Shown: positions 40,119 through 48,898, numbered from the stretch's first letter. The stretch is 64,000 bases of DNA from an uncultured Verrucomicrobiales bacterium (GCA_937905985.1 CALCWC010000108.1:13012-77011); one strand, 5' to 3'. Notes: generated by a model from the sequence alone, not told the origin. Numbers and translations are program-made.

Positions 40119-42026
40119 GTGAAAGTTATTGTGGTAACAGGCGGCATTGCGTCAGGTAAGTCTACCGTGGTTGAACTTTTGAAGGAGTTCGGCGAGGAGG
40201 GCGTGGAATGCTTCGATTGCGACGCTGCGGTGGCGGAGCTGCAGCAAACCGGGCGTCTCTCGCGCGACCTTGTTGCCGCGTTTGGCCCAGACGCGCTGGA
40301 TGAAAAGGGCCAGGTGAACAAGGCGTTTTTGCGGAAATTGGTGCAGAACGATCCCGAGAAACGCGAGGAATTGAACCATCTGATACATCCGAAGCTGGCG
40401 GAGATGTTCCGCGAGGCTCAGGCTGCCGCTCGTCAGCGCGGGGATGTGCATACCTTCCTGCTGGATATTCCCCTGTACTATGAGAGCCCGGTGGTGTTCG
40501 GCGACGAGCACACCATCGTGTGCGTGACGGCTGTGTCCCCGGAGACCCAGGTGGCGCGCTTGATGAAGCGCGACGGCATTGGCAAGCGCGGGGCCAAGGC
40601 GTTCATCGCCGCCCAGATGACAACCCAGGAAAAAATCGACCGCGCCAACGTGGTTTTCTGGAACGAGGGCTCTCCAGACTACCTGAAGCGTCAGGTGGAG
40701 CTTTTCTACGCCACGGAGCTGGCCAGCGAGGCCAACGCCATGCACGCCCGCCACATCGTCATTGACCTCAATGAGCTGCGCGTCAAGCCGCTCAACGAGC
40801 TGCAGCGCCTGGCCGTGGCCAAGGGCCGCAAGGCATCTCAGAGCAAGCCGCGCCCGGAGCTGGTGGCAGAGCTGGCGCGCACCTACCTTTCGGAGGGCAG
40901 CCAGGTGTTCGCTAGCGGCGTGCTTGAAATCGGTAGGGACAATGTGGCCTTCCTGCGCGACCCCGCCCGCAGCTTCCGTCCCAGCGCGGATGACCCCGTG
41001 GTCCCCCACAGCCTGGTGCAGAAATACGGCCTGCGCGTGGGCAACAGCGTGAAGGCCCGTCTGCAGCTGGTACACGACAGGGTTTCCGAGCGTTCCGTGG
41101 TTGCAGAAGTCATCACGGAGATTGAGGGCAAACCCGCAGAGGAATACGTGCAGCCCAAGGATTTCGAGCACCTGACCCCGCTTATCCCCACCAAGCGTCT
41201 TCTGCTGGAGAACCCGGACATCAAGTCGCCAGCCATGCGCGTGCTCGATATCATCACCCCGCTTGGCATGGGGCAGCGAGCCCTGGTGGTGGCACCGCCG
41301 CGCGGTGGCAAGACCGTGCTGCTCAAGACAATGGCGCGTTCCCTGCGGGCGAACTACCCGGAGTCCACGCTGCTGGTGCTGCTTCTGGACGAGCGCCCGG
41401 AGGAGGTGACCGACTTTGAGGAATCCCTGGATGCCCCCGTGTATGCCTCCACGTTCGATGAGCCTTCCCGCCGCCATGCGCAGCTGAGCGATATGGTGCT
41501 GGAGCGTGCCCGCCGCCTGGTGGAGCAGGGGAAGGACGTCATCATCATGCTGGATTCCCTGACCCGCCTTTCCCGCGGCTACAACGCCAACCAGGTTGGT
41601 GGCCGCACCATGAGCGGCGGTTTGGGTTCCGGCGCGCTGGAGAAGCCCCGCAAGTTTTTCGGAGCCGCCCGCAGCATCGAGGAGGGCGGCAGCCTTACCA
41701 TCATCGCCACCTGCCTTGTGGATACCGAATCCCGCATGGATGAAATCATCTTCGAGGAATTCAAGGGCACCGGCAATATGGAGATACGCTTGGACCGCGA
41801 GCTCTCCGAGCGCCGTATCTACCCCGCCATCTCCATTCCCCAGAGCGGCACCCGCAACGACGACCGCCTCTACCACCCCGACGAGATGTCGCGCATCCTC
41901 CAGGTGCGCCGCCAGCTTGCCTCCCTGCCGGGTTGGGAGGGTTTGGAGACCCTGCTGCGCAACATTGCCAAGACACAGAACAACGCAGAGCTCCTGCTCA
42001 AAGGGCTCACGATTGCTTCCCGCTGA
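40119..42026 (+). CDS. Dephospho-CoA kinase fused to transcription termination factor Rho
   Basis: One uninterrupted 635-codon frame starts at a GTG. Residues 1-~205 are a complete CoaE: P-loop GGIASGKST (Lys14), a FDCDAAV acceptor region, NHLIHPKL, LLDIPLYYES, and a typical C-terminal helix. CoaE phosphorylates dephospho-CoA, the last step of CoA synthesis. From residue ~215 a full-length Rho follows: Rho_N helix bundle (IDLNELRVKPLNELQRLAVA), RNA-binding cold-shock domain (GVLEIGRDNVAFLRDPARSF, near 265), Walker A APPRGGKTVLL (Lys398), LDERPEEVTDFEES, MLDSLTRLSRGYN, and the R-loop and C-terminal region. The Rho part is about 420 residues, close to the 419 of E. coli Rho. No stop or frameshift separates them. 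A strong terminator follows. What linking the two gains is unknown. Confidence 0.93.
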   Translation: MKVIVVTGGIASGKSTVVELLKEFGEEGVECFDCDAAVAELQQTGRLSRDLVAAFGPDALDEKGQVNKAFLRKLVQNDPEKREELNHLIHPKLAEMFREAQAAARQRGDVHTFLLDIPLYYESPVVFGDEHTIVCVTAVSPETQVARLMKRDGIGKRGAKAFIAAQMTTQEKIDRANVVFWNEGSPDYLKRQVELFYATELASEANAMHARHIVIDLNELRVKPLNELQRLAVAKGRKASQSKPRPELVAELARTYLSEGSQVFASGVLEIGRDNVAFLRDPARSFRPSADDPVVPHSLVQKYGLRVGNSVKARLQLVHDRVSERSVVAEVITEIEGKPAEEYVQPKDFEHLTPLIPTKRLLLENPDIKSPAMRVLDIITPLGMGQRALVVAPPRGGKTVLLKTMARSLRANYPESTLLVLLLDERPEEVTDFEESLDAPVYASTFDEPSRRHAQLSDMVLERARRLVEQGKDVIIMLDSLTRLSRGYNANQVGGRTMSGGLGSGALEKPRKFFGAARSIEEGGSLTIIATCLVDTESRMDEIIFEEFKGTGNMEIRLDRELSERRIYPAISIPQSGTRNDDRLYHPDEMSRILQVRRQLASLPGWEGLETLLRNIAKTQNNAELLLKGLTIASR

Positions 42027-42068
42027 CGCCGCGCGCTCTTTTTTCCTAATCTCATCCTCATCCTCATT

Positions 42069-42096
42069 CCCCGTGTATCCCGCACGGGGATTTTTT
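42069..42096 (+). terminator. Terminator of the coaE-rho gene
   Basis: Stem CCCCGTG (42069-42075) with CACGGGG (42083-42089), then A and TTTTTT. Confidence 0.85.
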
Positions 42097-42125
42097 CACG
42101 TCCTTTCCCCGCGATTATCCTTTAC

Positions 42126-42200
42126 AAGGAGGCCCGCTTAGTGCATCCTTGCCGCCGACATGAATTTCGCCGAACTCGGTATCTGCCCGGAAATCCTTGA
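42126..42200 (+). other. Possible upstream ORF with strong Shine-Dalgarno, overlapping the DEAD-box start
   Basis: AAGGAGG at 42126-42132 is the best Shine-Dalgarno seen in the window. It is 27 bases from the DEAD-box ATG (42160), too far, but 8 bases from a GTG at 42141 that opens a 19-codon frame (VHPCRRHEFRRTRYLPGNP) ending TGA at 42198-42200. The frame overlaps the first codons of the helicase in another reading frame. It may couple or regulate translation, or be chance. Confidence 0.35.
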
Positions 42201-43974
42201 AGCCATCGACATGCTGGGCTTCGAAACCCCTTCCCCCATTCAGGAAAAAGCCATACCCCCCGCTTTGGACGGTGCGGACATTGTGGGACTCTCCCACACC
42301 GGAAGCGGCAAGACCCTAGCCTTTGCCATTCCCGCGCTGGAGAGCATTGACCCCGCGGAGCGCGCTGTGCAGGTGCTCTGCCTGGCCCCCACGCGCGAGC
42401 TGGCCGTGCAAATCTGCCGTGAGGTGGACAAGTTGGCCATGTATCTGGACGGAGTTTCTGCCGTACCCATCTACGGCGGCGCCTCTTTCGGCCCGCAGCT
42501 TTCCGCGCTCAAGCGCGGCGTGCAGTTTGTCGTCGGAACACCGGGCCGCATCATCGACCTCATGGAGCAGGGCGAGCTGCGCACGGATGCCGTCTCCATG
42601 CTCATTCTGGACGAGGCGGACGAGATGCTCGACATGGGCTTCCAGGAGGATATCGAGCATATCGTGGTATCCCTGCCGGAGGAGCGCCAAACGCTCTTCT
42701 TCTCCGCCACCATGTCCCACCCCATCCGCGAGCTTATCAAGCGCATTGCCCGCGACCCGCAGGAGATTACCGTGGAGCGCCCCGTGCTCACCGTGCCCAC
42801 CTGCGAACAGGTGGCCTACGAGGTGCTCTTCTCCTCACGCGTGGAGGTGCTCAGCCGCCTGATCGAAATGGGCCGCATGAAACGCGGCCTGGTCTTTGCC
42901 AACACCAAGCGCGTGGTGGACGATGTGGTGGACGGCCTGCTGGCGCGCGGGTATTCCGTGGACCGCCTGCACGGCGACATGCCGCAGACGCTGCGCGAGC
43001 GCGTGATGGAATCTTTCCGCAAGGGCAACCTCAACGTCCTGGTGGCCACGGATATCGCCGCCCGCGGGCTGGATATCGACGACGTGGACATGGTGGTGAA
43101 CTTTGAACTTCCCCGCGAGCCGGAGGACTACGTCCACCGCATCGGCCGCACCGCGCGCGCCGGGCGCAAGGGCAGGGCGGTCACCTTCTTCGGCAGGCGT
43201 GATTTCTCCCTCATGGGCCGCATCGAGCGCTTCGTCGGAACACGCATGCAGCGTGAACAGGTGATGACCGCCGCCGAGGTGGAGCAGATGCGCCGCGAAT
43301 CCCTGGTGGACGATATCCTGGAAAAAGCGGCGCTCGCCCACGAGTTGCCGGAGGAACTGCGAGACCTGGACATACCGGAGGAGAAGCTGATGTGCGCCAT
43401 GTTCCACCTGTTGGCGGAGCGCGCCAGCCGTGAGATTCAGCCCATCCCGGAGGACCGCCCCAAGCGCCACGGACAGGTGGCGGAAGACGAGCTGCCCGTG
43501 GAGAAGGGCAACGATTGGAGCTTGCAGGAGAGCGTCACCCTCTTCATGAACGCCGGCAAGATGCTCCGCATCCGTCCCAAGGACATTGCAGGCCTCCTGT
43601 ACAACGAGGGCGGCGCGCCCAAGGGCAGCATCGGCGATATCCGCATGTTCCCCAAGCACTCCCTGATTGAGGTTTCCCCGGAGGTGGCACCCCTGCTCAT
43701 CGAGCGCCTTGCCACCGCCTCCATCTGCGGGTATGAGGTCAACATCCGCCAAGACCAGGGGCGCCCCGCTTCCCGTCCCCGCCCCTCCTTCCGCGACAAC
43801 GCCGATTTCCGCCCCCGCGAACGCCAGCGCCGCGACCGCGATTCACGCGACTTCCGAGAGCCCCGCGAGCAGCGCGGCTTCCGCGAGGAACGCCCCTTCC
43901 GTGATACCCGCGATTCCCGCAAGCGCGAACCCCGCTTCTACGACCGCTTCAACCGCCGCCCCCGCAGAGGGTGA
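42160..43974 (+). CDS. DEAD-box ATP-dependent RNA helicase (CsdA/DeaD-like)
   Basis: The 604-residue protein has all DEAD-box motifs: Q-motif FETPSPIQEKAIP, Walker A SHTGSGKT (Lys51), PTRELAVQI, TPGRIIDL, DEAD at residues 151-154, FFSATM (SAT), LVFANTKRVVDDVV, LVATDIAARGLDI and YVHRIGRTARAGRKG. After the core come a linker and a DbpA/CsdA-type RNA-binding domain (about 475-540, MLRIRPKDIAGLLYNEGGAP). A ~55-residue tail rich in Arg, Asp and Phe (SRPRPSFRDNADFRPRE onward) completes it. Such tails bind RNA in DeaD proteins used in ribosome assembly and cold response. The ATG at 42160 lacks its own Shine-Dalgarno. Confidence 0.93.
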   Translation: MNFAELGICPEILEAIDMLGFETPSPIQEKAIPPALDGADIVGLSHTGSGKTLAFAIPALESIDPAERAVQVLCLAPTRELAVQICREVDKLAMYLDGVSAVPIYGGASFGPQLSALKRGVQFVVGTPGRIIDLMEQGELRTDAVSMLILDEADEMLDMGFQEDIEHIVVSLPEERQTLFFSATMSHPIRELIKRIARDPQEITVERPVLTVPTCEQVAYEVLFSSRVEVLSRLIEMGRMKRGLVFANTKRVVDDVVDGLLARGYSVDRLHGDMPQTLRERVMESFRKGNLNVLVATDIAARGLDIDDVDMVVNFELPREPEDYVHRIGRTARAGRKGRAVTFFGRRDFSLMGRIERFVGTRMQREQVMTAAEVEQMRRESLVDDILEKAALAHELPEELRDLDIPEEKLMCAMFHLLAERASREIQPIPEDRPKRHGQVAEDELPVEKGNDWSLQESVTLFMNAGKMLRIRPKDIAGLLYNEGGAPKGSIGDIRMFPKHSLIEVSPEVAPLLIERLATASICGYEVNIRQDQGRPASRPRPSFRDNADFRPRERQRRDRDSRDFREPREQRGFREERPFRDTRDSRKREPRFYDRFNRRPRRG

Positions 43975-43997
43975 CACCGCGCGTGATTGGTAGGCAT

Positions 43998-44026
43998 GCG
44001 TTGGCGTGTATCCACACCGCCAACGC
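43998..44026 (+). repeat. GC-rich hairpin after the DEAD-box gene
   Basis: GCGTTGGCG (43998-44006) pairs with CGCCAACGC (44018-44026), with a further TGT/ACA pair inside. No T tract follows. The loop and flanks match sequence in two other intergenic regions (near 23100 and 31240). It may be a dispersed repeat rather than a terminator. Confidence 0.5.
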
Positions 44027-44045
44027 CCGCCCTACCACCCACCAC

Positions 44046-44080
44046 AAAAACGCCCCGCCAGGCCAATGCCAAGCGGGGCG
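44046..44080 (-). terminator. Terminator of the thioredoxin-like lipoprotein gene
   Basis: Stem CGCCCCGC (44051-44058) with GCGGGGCG (44073-44080), followed on the minus strand by TTTTT. Confidence 0.8.
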
Positions 44081-44140
44081 GTTCATTCACGCGCGCCTTG
44101 TCACGCCTAAGCGCCACAGGCGCGGCGGCGGAGCCTAACT

Positions 44141-44178
44141 TTCAAATTGTAAATCGTAAATTGTCAATTGTAAATTAC
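44141..44178. repeat. AT-rich GTAAAT repeats
   Basis: The motif GTAAAT occurs three times (44149-44154, 44156-44161, 44170-44175), with AATTGTAAAT repeated at 44145 and 44166. It is an AT-rich island in GC-rich DNA, just after the stop codon of the minus-strand gene. Confidence 0.5.
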
Positions 44179-44187
44179 GCCGCGGCG

Positions 44188-45510
44188 TCATTCGTTGTCG
44201 ATACGGATCATGCCGTAGGAATCGCGCTTGTCGCCGTTGTCGAAGATGATGTAGACGTGCGGCTCCTTGAGCTTGGCGTCAGCGGTGACGGTGTAGCTGT
44301 TGTTGCGGGGGGAGCCGGAGGCTTCGCCCTCGTGCTCGTCCTCGGAAACCAGCTCCTCGCCGTCGTAGAGCATCACCTTCTTGATGCGCAGCGGGTCCTT
44401 GCCCTTGTGGTACATGAACTGCAGGGTGTAGGAGCCGGCATCGGAAATCGGCAGGTCGCCACGCAGCAGAATGGGCGTGTTGTCATCCGGAATGCCCCGC
44501 GGGGTCCAACCCTCCGCGTAGTTGAGCTTCCAGCTCCATACGTCCGGCACCACCTTGCCGCTCCGGCCCAGCAGGGATTCCGGATCCAGCTCGGTCATAC
44601 GCTTGGCCCACTTGGGAATCTGCAGGCTGCCTTTGTAGCCGCCGTCGCGGTGGAGCGCGCCGATGACGGCGGCGCACATCTCCTGCTTCTGGGCGGCGGT
44701 GTAGGCGTTGTCCTCAAGCATGCCCTCCACTTCCTTGATCACCTCCTGGATGGCTGCCCACTTGGCGTCCTTGGAGCCGGCGTCGGCTGCCTGCTTGCGC
44801 TTCTGGTCGGCGAAGGCGAGACCATCGAAGGAGACGCGGCGCACATAGCCGCTCTCGTCCTCCGGGTCGAGCTTCTTGAGCTGCTCCGCTGCCTTGTCGG
44901 GGCGGATGATGCCCTCCAGCGTGGCGGCCTCGCCCAAGAGCTTGGCAGCTTCCGCACCGGATGCATCGGCGGACTTCTTCAGCAGGGCCTCCTGCTGGTG
45001 CAGCAGCTCCAGCTTGCCTGCCACGTCAGCCGCAATGTCCGCGGCGGGGCGGGTGAGCATATCCGGGCCGTACACGTCGGCGTAGTGGCGGCCATCCTTG
45101 TCGAAGAACATGATGGCGGGGTAGGTCTCTGCCTGGAAACCGCGGGCCTTCTCCGGGATGAAGCCCCAGAAGGCCTCCTGCTCCTTCTTCACCTTCTCTG
45201 TGACGTTCTGGTAGATGGGGGCAAGCAGCAAGCGGGCGCTTCCTGCCGCCTTCTGAATCTCCTCGTTGGTGATCCACGCCTTGGCGAAGGATTCGCTGTA
45301 GCGGTCCCAGTCTGCGGCGTAGGCAAAGACGATGTAGCCGTCCTCGGTGACGGATTCCTTGGCCTTGGCAAAGTTTTCCGCCTGGTTGGGGCTCTGCGTG
45401 CCGGCGGCGGGTGCTGCGGGCGGCTGGGGTTCCACGGGGGGAGCCTCCTTCTTCTGTTCATGACAGCTCGCCATACCGACGGCGAGCGCGAGTATCATAA
45501 GCCTTTTCAT
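44188..45510 (-). CDS. Lipoprotein with thioredoxin-like N-terminal region
   Basis: The 440-residue product has a lipobox signal (MILALAVGMASCHE). Residues 45-170 resemble a thioredoxin fold used in cytochrome-type or DUF255-like exported proteins: DGYIVFAYAADWDRYSESFA, then YPAIMFFDKDGRHYADVYGP with the conserved cis-Pro pattern. I see no CxxC pair, so redox activity is doubtful. A helical linker is followed by a C-terminal beta domain (about 330-440: ILLRGDLPISDAGSYTLQFMY, EPHVYIIFDNGD). The gene follows the 820-residue gene by 42 bases and is likely co-transcribed with it. Envelope location is inferred from the lipobox. Confidence 0.68.
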   Translation of the reverse strand: MKRLMILALAVGMASCHEQKKEAPPVEPQPPAAPAAGTQSPNQAENFAKAKESVTEDGYIVFAYAADWDRYSESFAKAWITNEEIQKAAGSARLLLAPIYQNVTEKVKKEQEAFWGFIPEKARGFQAETYPAIMFFDKDGRHYADVYGPDMLTRPAADIAADVAGKLELLHQQEALLKKSADASGAEAAKLLGEAATLEGIIRPDKAAEQLKKLDPEDESGYVRRVSFDGLAFADQKRKQAADAGSKDAKWAAIQEVIKEVEGMLEDNAYTAAQKQEMCAAVIGALHRDGGYKGSLQIPKWAKRMTELDPESLLGRSGKVVPDVWSWKLNYAEGWTPRGIPDDNTPILLRGDLPISDAGSYTLQFMYHKGKDPLRIKKVMLYDGEELVSEDEHEGEASGSPRNNSYTVTADAKLKEPHVYIIFDNGDKRDSYGMIRIDNE

Positions 45511-45552
45511 ATCTACTGAATCAGTTTGGGGTTAATCTTGCTTGCTGTCGTG

Positions 45553-48015
45553 TTACGCTGCCTTCTTGCCGTAGACGTAGATGCCACGCAGGTGGAAGAA
45601 CTCGGGGCCGCCGTCACGGATGACGCGGACGTACTTGGCGCGCGGCCAGTCGGATTCCGCGCCCATGTCGAAGCGAATCACCTCGCCGCTGTACGGGGCG
45701 GCGGCAGGACCCACGTCCGTCCAGTTCTCACCGTCCTCGGAGACCTGGATGTGCATATTGTCGAGGCGGCCCGTGTTGTTCTTGGTGCAGACCACCACCA
45801 CGCCGGAGACCATGGCCGGGCGCACCAGCATAATGGCAGCCCAGGGGTTCTCCTCCTTGTCGGTGTGGAACTCGCCGCCGCACTCCTTGAGCAGGCCGGG
45901 ATGGCCCGCGCCGGCCGGCTGGCCGAAGTTCTTGGACACCGAGCTGAAGTACGGCACGCCGCGCTCAGACATCAGGCGTCCCTTGAACGGCTCAAACTCC
46001 GGCATCTTCTCCTTGGGAGCGGTGTAGTCCTTGGAGAGCAGCTCGGACAGGTTGTTGAAGGAGTTCAGGTCGCGGCTGTCCTCGCAGTTCACCAGCAGCC
46101 CGCCAATCAGCTTGTCGCGGGACTTCGAGTCCATCTTGGCGCCACCCTTGGCGGAAAGCGCCACCACGTTGGCCTCCATCATGCGCTTGGGCATGTCGCC
46201 CTTGTACTTGTTGGCCATCTCCGTGCCCCAGGCCAGCACCTTGGGCGCATAGTGGCGGTTCACAAAGGTGTTGGTGAGCATCAGCGTGTAGAAGTCCAGC
46301 GTCACCTGCTTCTCGTCGCCGCCGAGCTTCTTGAGAATCTCCAGCTGGGCGTTGCACATCTCGTCGGCGTGCCAGTTGTCCGGCTTCAGCTTGTCCTCGC
46401 CGCGGGAGGCGCGCTCCACCGGCTTCCAGAAGTTCAGGAAGCACTCCTCCAGCTGGTTCTTGCCGTAGGTGGACGCGTTGTCCGCCAGCACCGGGTACAT
46501 GAAGTTGCGTAGGATTTCCGCCGCCATTTCCGGGTAGCGCTCGGAGAGCTTGTCGCACACCAGCGTGTTGAAGGTCATCCACGCCTCGGGCTTGGCCTTG
46601 CCGGACTTCAGGTGGGCGGCGTACTCGCGCCAGGCGAGGTAGTTGCAGGGCTGGGTGTCCACCGCGGCCTTGTAGGCCTGCACGGCCTTGTCCTTGTCGT
46701 TGATGTCGGCAAAGGCGCGTGCCACCATGCGGTAGGCATTGGAGAGGTCCGTCTTCTTGGCGGCCTTCTCGCTCTGCAGTTCGGTCTGCATGTGCAGGGA
46801 GGTGAAGCGGTGCATGTCCTTCCACACGGTCCAGTGGAGACCGCGCTCCCAGGAGATGGAGTAGGCGGGAGTCCACACGCCGTTGACCAGCACCACCAGG
46901 GCGCAGTGGCCGGGCTCGCCAGCGGTCATGGCGGGCACGCCGTTGGCGCAGGCCGCATAGGCTCCGTAGTGGGAGAGGCTGCCGCACACGCCGCCCACGT
47001 TCTGCGTGGCCAGGTAGTGGTTGTCGTCGAACATGCCCTTGAAGGGCTCAAAGTAGCCGGCGTTGTGGATGCTTTCGCCGTAGATGTTGTGGAGCTTGTA
47101 GCCGCAGCGCCAGAAGCAACCGCAGTACTTCTGCGCCGGCAGGTGCAGGTTGTCCACCGCCCACTGCAGGGCTTCCGGCGTGGTGGAGCTGTGCGTGCCC
47201 TTGGCACCGCAGATGATGCGGTACTGCCAGAAGGGCAGGTTGTCGAACTCCGTGTTGAGGCGGCCTGCCTTCCAGTTGCGGATGAAGTGGTCGGCGCGCG
47301 GCTCGGCATAGGCGAAGGGGTGCCCAGCCAGAGCGTATTCAAGCGCGGTGGCGGTGGCAATGTTGCGCAGCACGCCCGCGCGGCGCGCCTCTGGGTGCTT
47401 CTTGAAAATCTCGCCCAGAATGGCCAGCGCGCGTCCGGGTTGCGCGCACTCGCCGGAGAATAGGAACTGGTTGAGCCACTCGCGGTCGCTGCATATGCGG
47501 TCCAGCAGCTCCAGCAGCTGCGGGTTGTTCAGGGCTGCATCCAGGGTCCACGGAGCCTCCTTCTCCGCCTTGGCTTCCGCCAGCTTGCGGTTGAGTTCCT
47601 TCACCATGTCGTGGCTCTCCTGGGAGGCGTCTGCCAGCGTGAGCATGTTGCTCTTCTTTTCGGCTATCTGCTTCTCCAGGGCTTCAATGGTCTCCGCGTT
47701 CGCCTTGGTGAATTTGGTGATGGCTGCGGAGCTGTCCGAATCACACTTGCTGAGCATGTAGCGCGCCATGCGTTTCCAATTCGCATCGTCCGCCGCGTAC
47801 AGGCGGAACTTCTCGCGTCCCAGGTCCGGCGCGGCCTGCGTGATGCCGTCAAGTGCGCTGCCCGTGGCTTCGCCCACTCCGCCGTTCCATACCAGCTCGT
47901 ACTCCAGCTCGGGTGTCTTCAAGAAATCCAGCACCTCCGTCTGCGTGTACAGATACGCGGCGGCACCAATAATGGCCACCACGCCTGTCAATCCTATGAT
48001 TGTTCCCGTTTTCAT
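45553..48015 (-). CDS. Membrane-anchored protein with Cys-His core, TPR-like region and discoidin-like C-terminus
   Basis: The 820-residue protein has one N-terminal membrane helix (GTIIGLTGVVAIIGAAAYLY), then a long extracytoplasmic part. A coiled coil lies near residues 85-150. A segment with GGVCGSLSHYGAYAACANG (Cys344) and AGEPGHCALVVLVNGVW (His370) resembles transglutaminase-like Cys-His cores, with a possible third residue downstream. Helical, TPR-like repeats follow (AYRMVARAFADINDKDKAVQ onward). The last ~130 residues look like an F5/8 type C (discoidin) domain, used for carbohydrate binding. Domain calls are from short motifs, so treat them as probable. It sits on its own promoter with the thioredoxin-like lipoprotein downstream. 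I do not know its role. Confidence 0.62.
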   Translation of the reverse strand: MKTGTIIGLTGVVAIIGAAAYLYTQTEVLDFLKTPELEYELVWNGGVGEATGSALDGITQAAPDLGREKFRLYAADDANWKRMARYMLSKCDSDSSAAITKFTKANAETIEALEKQIAEKKSNMLTLADASQESHDMVKELNRKLAEAKAEKEAPWTLDAALNNPQLLELLDRICSDREWLNQFLFSGECAQPGRALAILGEIFKKHPEARRAGVLRNIATATALEYALAGHPFAYAEPRADHFIRNWKAGRLNTEFDNLPFWQYRIICGAKGTHSSTTPEALQWAVDNLHLPAQKYCGCFWRCGYKLHNIYGESIHNAGYFEPFKGMFDDNHYLATQNVGGVCGSLSHYGAYAACANGVPAMTAGEPGHCALVVLVNGVWTPAYSISWERGLHWTVWKDMHRFTSLHMQTELQSEKAAKKTDLSNAYRMVARAFADINDKDKAVQAYKAAVDTQPCNYLAWREYAAHLKSGKAKPEAWMTFNTLVCDKLSERYPEMAAEILRNFMYPVLADNASTYGKNQLEECFLNFWKPVERASRGEDKLKPDNWHADEMCNAQLEILKKLGGDEKQVTLDFYTLMLTNTFVNRHYAPKVLAWGTEMANKYKGDMPKRMMEANVVALSAKGGAKMDSKSRDKLIGGLLVNCEDSRDLNSFNNLSELLSKDYTAPKEKMPEFEPFKGRLMSERGVPYFSSVSKNFGQPAGAGHPGLLKECGGEFHTDKEENPWAAIMLVRPAMVSGVVVVCTKNNTGRLDNMHIQVSEDGENWTDVGPAAAPYSGEVIRFDMGAESDWPRAKYVRVIRDGGPEFFHLRGIYVYGKKAA

Positions 48016-48020
48016 CAGTT

Positions 48021-48049
48021 ATTTTAAGCGGTTGCAAGCATTTTACCAA
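48021..48049 (-). promoter_or_regulatory. Candidate promoter of the 820-residue gene
   Basis: TTGGTA (48044-48049), 17-base spacer, TAAAAT (48021-48026); 5 bases to the ATG. A second TAAAAT (48040-48045) with TTGCGG 16 bases upstream is an alternative. Confidence 0.5.
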
Positions 48050-48137
48050 ACTTAACCAAGTCCGCAAGCAAATTCTTCGCGTGCGCGCGAAAAAGCGCCG
48101 CTAGCGTTCCGTTATGCCCGCCTGTTGGCAATTTTTC

Positions 48138-48166
48138 TTGTCATTCCGCCTTTGCAATGCTAGAAA
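48138..48166 (+). promoter_or_regulatory. Promoter of the PP2C gene
   Basis: TTGTCA (48138-48143), 17-base spacer, TAGAAA (48161-48166); ATG 15 bases downstream. Confidence 0.6.
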
Positions 48167-48181
48167 GGTTGCAGGCTTTGT

Positions 48182-48898
48182 ATGGATGTACATGCGGCAC
48201 AGTGGATTGGAGCGCGCGAGAAGATGGAAGACGCCTATGCCGTCTCCCATTTCCCGCAGGGTACGCTTGCCGTGGTGTGCGACGGCATGGGCGGCCACAG
48301 CCACGGCGCTTTGGCCGCACGTACGGCGGCAGATTCATTCTGCGAGGCTTTCGCGCGGCTGGAGAACATGCAGGACGTATCGCGGCGCCTGCGCGTGTCG
48401 CTGGATGCTGCAAACGAGGCTGTGGGGGCGCTTCTGCTGGAGCAAGGCGGCGAGTTCGGCGGCACAACGCTGGTGGCCGCATTTGTTTCCCGCCACCTGA
48501 TCTATCACGTCAGCGTGGGGGATTCCGCGCTCTTTCTCTGGCGCGGCGGCGTCCTCTCCCGCTTGAACGAGGACCACTCCATGCGCGCCTTCTATCAGGG
48601 CTTTGGTCCAGAATGCGCCATGCCGGACAGCCACTGCCTGCGCAGTGCGCTCACCGGCGAGCCCCTGGAGCTGGTGGATGCCCCGCTGCAGGGATTCCCC
48701 CTGCTGCCGCACGATCGCCTGATCCTGGCGTCCGATGGCGTGGAGGAGCTGCTGTTCGACTGCACGCCCTCCCTTGCCCTGCGCCGCATCCTTTCCTCTG
48801 CGGACACACCGCTGGCCCCCGCCCTGGTACAGGCGGTGGAGGCCCTGCATTATCCCCTTGCCGACAATGTGACCGTGCTCACCCTGGATGCGGAGTGA
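48182..48898 (+). CDS. PP2C-family serine/threonine phosphatase
   Basis: The 238-residue protein is a single PP2C (PPM) domain. Metal-binding motifs are EKMEDAY near residue 15, AVVCDGMGGHSHG (Asp34), GGTTLVAAFVSRH, HVSVGDSALFLWRGG, LNEDHSM, and LILASDGVEEL. Such enzymes use two Mn2+ or Mg2+ ions to remove phosphate from Ser or Thr, often opposing a Hanks-type kinase. No partner kinase lies in the window. The SOD gene starts 55 bases after its stop. Confidence 0.93.
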   Translation: MDVHAAQWIGAREKMEDAYAVSHFPQGTLAVVCDGMGGHSHGALAARTAADSFCEAFARLENMQDVSRRLRVSLDAANEAVGALLLEQGGEFGGTTLVAAFVSRHLIYHVSVGDSALFLWRGGVLSRLNEDHSMRAFYQGFGPECAMPDSHCLRSALTGEPLELVDAPLQGFPLLPHDRLILASDGVEELLFDCTPSLALRRILSSADTPLAPALVQAVEALHYPLADNVTVLTLDAE

